NCBI GenBank assembly: GCA_023399375.1
Contig: JAEWPX010000010.1
Location: forward strand, 1 to 38,327
DNA length: 38,327 nt
Source of the DNA: Pseudomonadota bacterium
GTDB lineage: Bacteria; Desulfobacterota; Desulfovibrionia; Desulfovibrionales; Desulfovibrionaceae
Direction of reading: 5' to 3'
Of this stretch, positions 32,849 to 38,327 are shown piece after piece. The notes under the pieces are model-generated. The model ran no database searches, was not told the origin of the DNA, and worked only from the letters and a program-made list of their open reading frames with translations. A program made the translations under genes and the position numbers. Numbering within the stretch: position 1 is the stretch's first letter; each line of letters starts with the position of its first letter.

Positions 32849-33811
32849 CTAGCGCCGCTCCTCGATGAGTTTGCGCGCCCGTTCGGCCAGGGTGCCGACT
32901 TCGGGCTTGGTCACCTGGTCGTCCGCGCCCACCGAAAGGCCCTTGTGGTAGAGCTGGTCGTTGATAAGCGACGAGAACAGCACCACCGGCAGATCCTTGA
33001 GCACCGGGTCGTCCTTGATCTTGCGGCAAAGGGTGTGCCCGTCCATCGAGGGCATTTCGATGTCGGTCACGACGAGGTTGACGTTGTGCGCGAGCGGCAC
33101 GCCGTTTTTGACGGTCTCTTCCTTCCAGGCCATCAGCCGATCCCAGGCGTTTTGCCCGTTGATGTCCTGCAACACCTCGAAGCCGTCCTTTTCCAGATAC
33201 GTGGCGATCAGGCGGCGGATGGAGTTGGAGTCGTCCACCACGAGGGTCTTGTAGGCCGAGCGCTGGGGCTCGGGGATGGAGGCTTCCTGCTTTTCCCGCT
33301 CGGTCTTCATGGCCAGGGCGGGGTTTAGGTCCCAGATGATCTGCTCCATGTCGAGCAACAGCACGATGTGGTCCGAGAACTTCACCACGCCCGTGAAATT
33401 GTTGGCGGCAAACGAGGCCACGTAGCCCGAGGGCGGTTCCACCTCGGACCAGCTCAGGCGATGGATGCGCGTGACGCCCGAAACCATGAAGGCGTTGATG
33501 ACCTTGTTGAACTCCGAGACGATGACCTTGGTGTTGGCGTCGCGGGCCATGGGCTTGCCGAGCCACATGCTCAGGTCGATCAGCGGGATGACGCGGGAGC
33601 GCAGGTTGAACGTGCCGATCACGCACGGATGCGGCGTCTGCGGCATGCCGGTGACCTTGGGCAGGCGGATGATCTCCAGCACCTTGGCCACGTTGACGCC
33701 GTAGTAGGCGCGGTACGGCTTGGCGCCTTCTTCGAGCGCCTCGTCGATGTAGAATTCGATGATTTCGAGTTCGTTGGTCCCTGTTTCCAGGAGAATGTTG
33801 GTCTGCGCCAT
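32849..33811 (-). CDS. cheV: Chemotaxis coupling protein CheV
   Basis: 320 aa. A CheW-like domain (about 10-165) is followed by a receiver domain (about 188-315) with D193/D194, phosphoacceptor D250, S280 or S281 at the Thr/Ser position and K302. CheV couples chemoreceptors to CheA and may damp the signal when phosphorylated. ATG 33811 has AGGGAA upstream. Monocistronic by spacing; a short AT-stem (GACGTTT / AAACGTC, 32768-32787) lies after it and may end it. No cheA or receptor gene is in the window. Confidence 0.94.
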   Translation of the reverse strand: MAQTNILLETGTNELEIIEFYIDEALEEGAKPYRAYYGVNVAKVLEIIRLPKVTGMPQTPHPCVIGTFNLRSRVIPLIDLSMWLGKPMARDANTKVIVSEFNKVINAFMVSGVTRIHRLSWSEVEPPSGYVASFAANNFTGVVKFSDHIVLLLDMEQIIWDLNPALAMKTEREKQEASIPEPQRSAYKTLVVDDSNSIRRLIATYLEKDGFEVLQDINGQNAWDRLMAWKEETVKNGVPLAHNVNLVVTDIEMPSMDGHTLCRKIKDDPVLKDLPVVLFSSLINDQLYHKGLSVGADDQVTKPEVGTLAERARKLIEERR

Positions 33812-34041
33812 CGAGGTTCCCTGCCCGCTTGCCGTTTTCGCCCAAAAAAGCCAGCCCGCCACAGCCGCAGCTTCGGGCACGCCGCGCGCGGCATATCCCA
33901 AGCCTATGCTTAGCCGTAAGCCGCCCGGTGCGCAAGCGCTTTGCGCCGTTTGGCCTTCCCGCCTTTACAGCGCGCCGCTCCCTGGACTACATAGCCGCCG
34001 TTGTCCGGAAACGCCAAGCCCTCAGCAGGCGAGCATACGAT

Positions 34042-35280
34042 TTGAGCCTCCCCAAAACCGCCTATATCCTCCTGTGGTATCCGCTGCCTTCGGAGACCTT
34101 CATCTTCCGGGAAGTGGAAAACGCCAAGGCCGCCGGCATGCCGTTTCGCGTCTATGCGCTCTACGGCGAGGCCGCCAGGCACCTTTCCCCCCAGATGCGC
34201 GCGGTCGCGCCGAGCGTCACGCGCCTGGGCATGGCCGCCGTGCCGCGCATCCTGGCCGACATGGCCTGGTGGGCGCTGCGCCGCCCCGTGGAGACGGCGC
34301 GCATCCTCGCCGGCGTCCCCTTCCGGCGCTGGAGCTGCCTGGAAGTGGCCGGCGAAAACGTCTGGGCCATGTGCGCCGGCTTTTCCCTGGCACGCAGGTT
34401 CCTGGCCGACGGCATCCGCCGCATCCACGCCGGCTGGGCCAACGGTCCGGCCACGGCCGCCTGGGTGGCCTCGCGCCTGTCCGGCATCCCCTTTTCCTTT
34501 TCCGCGCGCGCCGGCGACATCTACCCCCCGGACGGGGCGCTGGCCGAAAAGATGCGTGCCGCCGTGGCCGTCCTCACCAACAACAAGGCCAACATCGCCT
34601 ACCTTGCGGACACGGCCCCGGAAGCTGCGGGCAAGATCCGCCAGATCTACAACAGCCTGACCCTCGCCGGCAAAAGCCGTTCCCCGGTGCACATGGAGCC
34701 GCCGTACCGGCTGCTCGCGGTGGGGCGCTTCTGTCGGACCAAGGGCTTCGACGTGCTCATCGACGCCTGCGCCATCCTCTCGCGCCGGGGATTTCCCTAC
34801 CAGCTCACCCTGGTCGGCGCGGGCATGCCCTGGCCCACGGCCGTCATCCGCCGCCGCATCCGCATCCACGGCCTGCGCGCTCGCGTCTTTTTGCCCGGGT
34901 TCGTCAGCCACGACCGCATGGGCGAACTCTACGCCGCAAGCGACGTCTTCGTCATGCCGAGCGTCGTGCACCCCACCGGCGACCGCGACGGCATCCCCAA
35001 CGTCATCATGGAGGCGCTGGCCCACGGCATCCCCGTGGTCGCCACGGACGTCTGCGGCATCCCGGAAGTGGTGGAGGACGGCGTCACGGGCCGGCTCGTG
35101 CGCCAGCGCGACCCCGAGGCCCTGGCCGACGCCGTCATGGACCTGGCCGCGGACCGCGACCGGGCCGTGGCCATGGCGCAGGCCGGCCGCGAACGCGTGG
35201 GCCGCATGTTCGACCCCGAGGCCAACACCCGGGCCATCCTCGAATTCTTCGCCCAGACGGCGGCGCGGAGCGTGCGCTGA
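34042..35280 (+). CDS. GT4-family glycosyltransferase (WcaL/AmsK-like)
   Basis: 412 aa from TTG 34042. The N-terminal YPLPSETFI is typical of the colanic-acid-type (WcaL) transferases; the C-terminal half has GRFCRTKGFDVLIDA and the nucleotide-sugar site D-x7-E in DGIPNVIME, a variant of the E-x7-E motif. No ATG suits the N-terminus of the fold; AGGCGAG lies about eight bases before the TTG, so the start is inferred. One base separates its stop from the asnB ATG. It probably adds a sugar to a lipid carrier or glycan in the cytoplasm. Confidence 0.85.
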   Translation: MSLPKTAYILLWYPLPSETFIFREVENAKAAGMPFRVYALYGEAARHLSPQMRAVAPSVTRLGMAAVPRILADMAWWALRRPVETARILAGVPFRRWSCLEVAGENVWAMCAGFSLARRFLADGIRRIHAGWANGPATAAWVASRLSGIPFSFSARAGDIYPPDGALAEKMRAAVAVLTNNKANIAYLADTAPEAAGKIRQIYNSLTLAGKSRSPVHMEPPYRLLAVGRFCRTKGFDVLIDACAILSRRGFPYQLTLVGAGMPWPTAVIRRRIRIHGLRARVFLPGFVSHDRMGELYAASDVFVMPSVVHPTGDRDGIPNVIMEALAHGIPVVATDVCGIPEVVEDGVTGRLVRQRDPEALADAVMDLAADRDRAVAMAQAGRERVGRMFDPEANTRAILEFFAQTAARSVR

Positions 35281-35281
35281 C

Positions 35282-37192
35282 ATGTGCGGCATCGCCGGCT
35301 TCGTCTGGCCCCTGGCCGAGACGCCGCCCCCCGAACCCGAGCGCCTGGGCTGGCTCGCCGCCGCAACCGGCACGCTCAGCCACCGCGGCCCGGACGGCGA
35401 GGGCCTGCTCCTCGAGGGCCACTGCGCCCTGGGCCATCGGCGGCTCTCCATCATCGACCTCGCCGCCGGCTCCCAGCCCATGGAGGACGCGGACGGCAGG
35501 GCGGTCGTCACCTTCAACGGCGAGATCTACAATTACCGTGAACTGAAGGCCCGCTACGCCGCCCGGGGCTTCCGCTTCCGCACGCATTCCGACACCGAGG
35601 TGATCCTCGCCGCCTGGCTCCTGGACGGGCCGGCGGGCCTCGACGCCCTGGAAGGGATGTTCGCCTTTGCGCTGTGGGACAAGGCCTCCCGCACGCTTTT
35701 CGCCGCGCGCGACCGCTTCGGCAAAAAACCTCTCTATTACACGGTGCAGGGGGGCGTACTGGCCTTCGCCTCGGAGCTTTCCGCCTTCGAAAAGCTGCCG
35801 TTTCTGCGCCTGGAAACGCCGCTTGCCGCGCTCATGCGCTTCGTCGCCTACGAATACGTACCCACGCCCGAGACCATCTACAAGGGCGTCTACAAGCTGA
35901 GGCCCGGCCACAGCCTGCTCTGGCGCGACGGCAAGCTCACCACCGCCTCCTACTGGGACATGCCCCTGCCCGGCCCCGCGCCCAAGGCGTCGGAAGAGGA
36001 TTTGTGCGCCGAGCTGCGCCTGCTCCTTGCCCAGGCCGTCAAGCGCCGGCTGGTGGCCGACGTGCCGCTCGGGGTCTTTCTTTCCGGCGGCATCGATTCC
36101 TCGACCGTGGCGGCGCTGACCGCCGGCATGGTCAGCCGCATCAAGACCTTCAGCATCGGCTTTTCCGAAGCCTCCTACGACGAGTCGCGCTATGCCCGCC
36201 TGGTCGCCGGCCGCTTCGCCACGGACCACCACGAGCGCATCCTTTCCGCCGACGCCTGCGGCTCGCTTTTGCCCGAGATCGTCGCCCGCTTCGACGAGCC
36301 CATGGCCGACCCGTCCATCGTGCCGACGTATCTGCTCTCCCAGGTCACGCGCGAAAACGTCACCGTGGCCCTTGGCGGCGACGGCCCGGACGAGCTTTTC
36401 TACGGCTACGAATACTTCCCGGCCTTCAATCTGGCCGCGGCCTACGACCGCCTGCCGGCGTTCGCCCGCAAGCGGGTCATCGAGCCGCTGACGAAACTCC
36501 TGCCGCACTCGGCCGGCTACGTGAATCCGCGCTTCGTCGCGGACACGTTTCTTGCCGGGGCCACGGCCCCGCAGTGGCTTCGCGTGCAGACCTGGCTTTC
36601 CGCCTTCACCGCCGAGGCCCAGGCGCATCTCTGGCGGGAGCCCGCGCCGGGCCTGCTCGATCCCGCGAACCTGTTCGCGCCCACGCGTGAACTGTTCGAG
36701 GCCTATCCGGCGGCCGACCCCCTGGCCCGGGTCGGCTACGCCTTCGCCCGCCAGTACATGCTCGACTACATCCTGGTGAAGGTGGACCGCTGCTCCATGA
36801 TGCATTCGCTGGAGGCGCGCGCGCCGTTTCTCGACCGCGACGTGGCCGAGTTCGTCTGCCGCCTGCCCGCGCGCTACAAGCTGCGGGGAACCAAACGCAA
36901 GTACATCCTCAAAAAAGCCGTGGCCGATCTTTTGCCCAAGGAAATCCTCGGCCGGGGCAAGCGCGGCTTCCTCATTCCGGTGGCGTCCTGGCTGCGCGGC
37001 CAGCTGCGGCCGCAGGTGGACATGCTCCTTGGCGAAAAGCACCTGCGCGAGCAGGGCATTTTCGATCCCAGGGAAGTCGGCCGCCTCGTCGCCGACCATG
37101 CCTCGGGCGCGGCCGACCACCGCAAGAAACTCTGGACGCTCCTGGTCCTGCAACTGTGGCTGAGTAGCCGCAAACCGAGCATCATCCCGTGA
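35282..37192 (+). CDS. asnB: Asparagine synthase (glutamine-hydrolysing)
   Basis: 636 aa. It begins MCGIAGF, with Cys2 as the glutaminase nucleophile after Met removal, followed by the class-II amidotransferase domain (to about 210) and the synthetase domain with the PP-loop FLSGGIDSS (about 266-274). It makes asparagine, or amidates another carboxyl group, from glutamine and ATP. Its place between a glycosyltransferase and a transporter suggests a glycan or natural-product role, as in many exopolysaccharide clusters, rather than amino-acid supply. Its stop overlaps the transporter GTG as GTGA. Confidence 0.92.
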   Translation: MCGIAGFVWPLAETPPPEPERLGWLAAATGTLSHRGPDGEGLLLEGHCALGHRRLSIIDLAAGSQPMEDADGRAVVTFNGEIYNYRELKARYAARGFRFRTHSDTEVILAAWLLDGPAGLDALEGMFAFALWDKASRTLFAARDRFGKKPLYYTVQGGVLAFASELSAFEKLPFLRLETPLAALMRFVAYEYVPTPETIYKGVYKLRPGHSLLWRDGKLTTASYWDMPLPGPAPKASEEDLCAELRLLLAQAVKRRLVADVPLGVFLSGGIDSSTVAALTAGMVSRIKTFSIGFSEASYDESRYARLVAGRFATDHHERILSADACGSLLPEIVARFDEPMADPSIVPTYLLSQVTRENVTVALGGDGPDELFYGYEYFPAFNLAAAYDRLPAFARKRVIEPLTKLLPHSAGYVNPRFVADTFLAGATAPQWLRVQTWLSAFTAEAQAHLWREPAPGLLDPANLFAPTRELFEAYPAADPLARVGYAFARQYMLDYILVKVDRCSMMHSLEARAPFLDRDVAEFVCRLPARYKLRGTKRKYILKKAVADLLPKEILGRGKRGFLIPVASWLRGQLRPQVDMLLGEKHLREQGIFDPREVGRLVADHASGAADHRKKLWTLLVLQLWLSSRKPSIIP

Positions 37193-38327
37193 AGCCGCAC
37201 CTCGATCCGGCCCGGCCGGAACACGCCCTCACCCGTACGGCCCTTCGCGCCTCGGGCCGGGCGGACATCCTGCTTTTCCTGCTCGTGTCCACCATCGCCT
37301 CCACAGCCGGCATCCAGGCCTGGCAAACGCTCATCAACAACTTCGCCGTGGATGCGGCCCACCTCGGGGCCGACGCCGTCGGCTTCGTCCAGTCCATCCG
37401 CGAGGTGCCGGGCTTTCTTTCCATGCTCGTCATCTACGTGCTGTTTGTCCTCAGCGAGCAGCGCGCCGCCTCGCTGTCCATCCTGGTGCTCGGCATCGGG
37501 CTTGCGGCCACGGGCTACTTCCCGAGCTTCTGGGGCCTCACGCTGACGACCCTCGTCATGTCCACGGGCTTTCACTACTACGAACCCCTCAACCAGTCGC
37601 TCACCCTCCAGCATTTCAACACCTTCGAGGCCCCGGTCGTGCTTTCGCGCGTGCGCGCCGTGGGGGCCCTGGCCAACATCGCCGTCGGCATCCTCATCTA
37701 TTTCCTCTCCGACGCCATGGGCTACAAAGGCATGTTCGCCCTGGTGGGGGCCGTCGTCGCGGCCGTTGGCGTGTGGGGGCTTTGCAAAAAGCCTTGCGAG
37801 ACCAGCGGTGTGCCCCAGAAAAAGAAGATGTACCTGCGGCGCAAATACTGGCTCTATTACGTGCTCACGTTCCTCGAAGGCTCGCGCCGCCAAATCTTCA
37901 TCGTTTTCGCCGTGTTCCTGCTGGTCAAGAAGTTCGACTATTCCATCCAGGCCATTTCCATTCTTTTCATCATCAACAACGCCATCAACTACTTCCTCAA
38001 CCCCTTGATCGGCCGGGCCATCAACCGTTTCGGCGAGCGCCAGCTGCTCACCGTCGAATACGCCGGCATGATCCTCGTCTTCCTCACCTACGCCTACACC
38101 GATTCCCATATCGTGGCCGGCATCATGTACGTCCTCGATTTCCTCATCTTCAATTTCAACGTGGGCGTGCGCACCTACTACCAGAAGATTGCCGCGCCCG
38201 AAGACATGGCCTCGGGCATGGCCATGGGCTTCACCATCAACCACATCGCCGCCGTGGTCGTGCCCGTGCTCGGCGGCGTGCTGTGGATGGTCGATTACAA
38301 GATTCCCTTCTTCATCGGCGTGGGCCT
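37189..38327 (+). CDS. Major-facilitator-type membrane transporter (partial)
   Basis: At least 379 residues, running off the window end. The start is GTG 37189, overlapping the asnB stop by 4 bases. At least ten hydrophobic segments are visible, with a basic loop between the halves (KKPCETSG to KKKMYLRRKYW) as expected between helices 6 and 7 of an MFS protein. The charged turn SIREVPGF after helix 2 resembles the MFS loop. The substrate is unknown; linked to asnB and the glycosyltransferase, it may export or import a small polar compound. Confidence 0.78.
   Translation, partial: MKPHLDPARPEHALTRTALRASGRADILLFLLVSTIASTAGIQAWQTLINNFAVDAAHLGADAVGFVQSIREVPGFLSMLVIYVLFVLSEQRAASLSILVLGIGLAATGYFPSFWGLTLTTLVMSTGFHYYEPLNQSLTLQHFNTFEAPVVLSRVRAVGALANIAVGILIYFLSDAMGYKGMFALVGAVVAAVGVWGLCKKPCETSGVPQKKKMYLRRKYWLYYVLTFLEGSRRQIFIVFAVFLLVKKFDYSIQAISILFIINNAINYFLNPLIGRAINRFGERQLLTVEYAGMILVFLTYAYTDSHIVAGIMYVLDFLIFNFNVGVRTYYQKIAAPEDMASGMAMGFTINHIAAVVVPVLGGVLWMVDYKIPFFIGVG

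Overview
The window looks like chromosome of a GC-rich sulfate-reducing bacterium of the Desulfovibrio / Solidesulfovibrio group (Desulfobacterota). This is inferred from gene content and style: a Lon-type protease carrying a receiver domain, a TauE-type exporter embedded among universal-stress genes, CheV, an AmrS-like radical SAM enzyme, and a gene-end repeat ending in GCCTCCGGCGGCC on the minus strand. No rRNA or other marker gene is present to fix the species.

Layout. 1-237: noncoding, with a large hairpin and a gene-end repeat. 238-2289 (-): receiver-Lon protease. 2290-2642: intergenic region holding an inverted repeat and a very good sigma-54 promoter that reads right into 2643-6430 (+): a USP-membrane fusion, a TauE/SafE exporter, a tandem USP, a small unknown protein and a degenerate NifU-like scaffold. 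6527-7992 (-): acid phosphatase and methyltransferase. 8120-10266 (-): an unknown Cys-rich protein translationally coupled to a radical SAM enzyme. 10472-15262 (-): an uptake system read in the order TonB-dependent receptor, ECF S component, double ATPase and EcfT, with a TonB energy transducer divergently encoded at 15813-16904 (+). 17230-18291: a small exported protein and gluQRS.

About 18.4-31.8 kb is an integrated element of about 13.4 kb sitting at the 3' end of tRNA-Ser(TGA) (31799-31888, -). It carries a P4-type tyrosine integrase, an AlpA-like regulator, a TOPRIM primase-helicase, a HTH_39 protein, an ERCC4-fold nuclease, a DUF5681 protein, an ImmA-like metallopeptidase divergent from a Cro/CI-type regulator, dinD and several small unknown genes. 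No terminase, portal or capsid gene is visible, so it resembles a P4-like satellite or small integrative element rather than a full prophage. Octamers TTRTCCGG repeated with exact 12-bp spacing lie at both ends (18476-18505 and 31645-31696) and are best read as integrase arm sites. A 30-bp inverted repeat rich in TGGGTTT units directly downstream of the primase is a candidate replication origin.

After the tRNA the core genome resumes: PilZ protein and CheV (-), then a polysaccharide or secondary-metabolite style operon (+) of glycosyltransferase, asparagine synthase and an MFS-type transporter cut by the window end.

All functional statements rest on motif recognition by eye; no database search was run.
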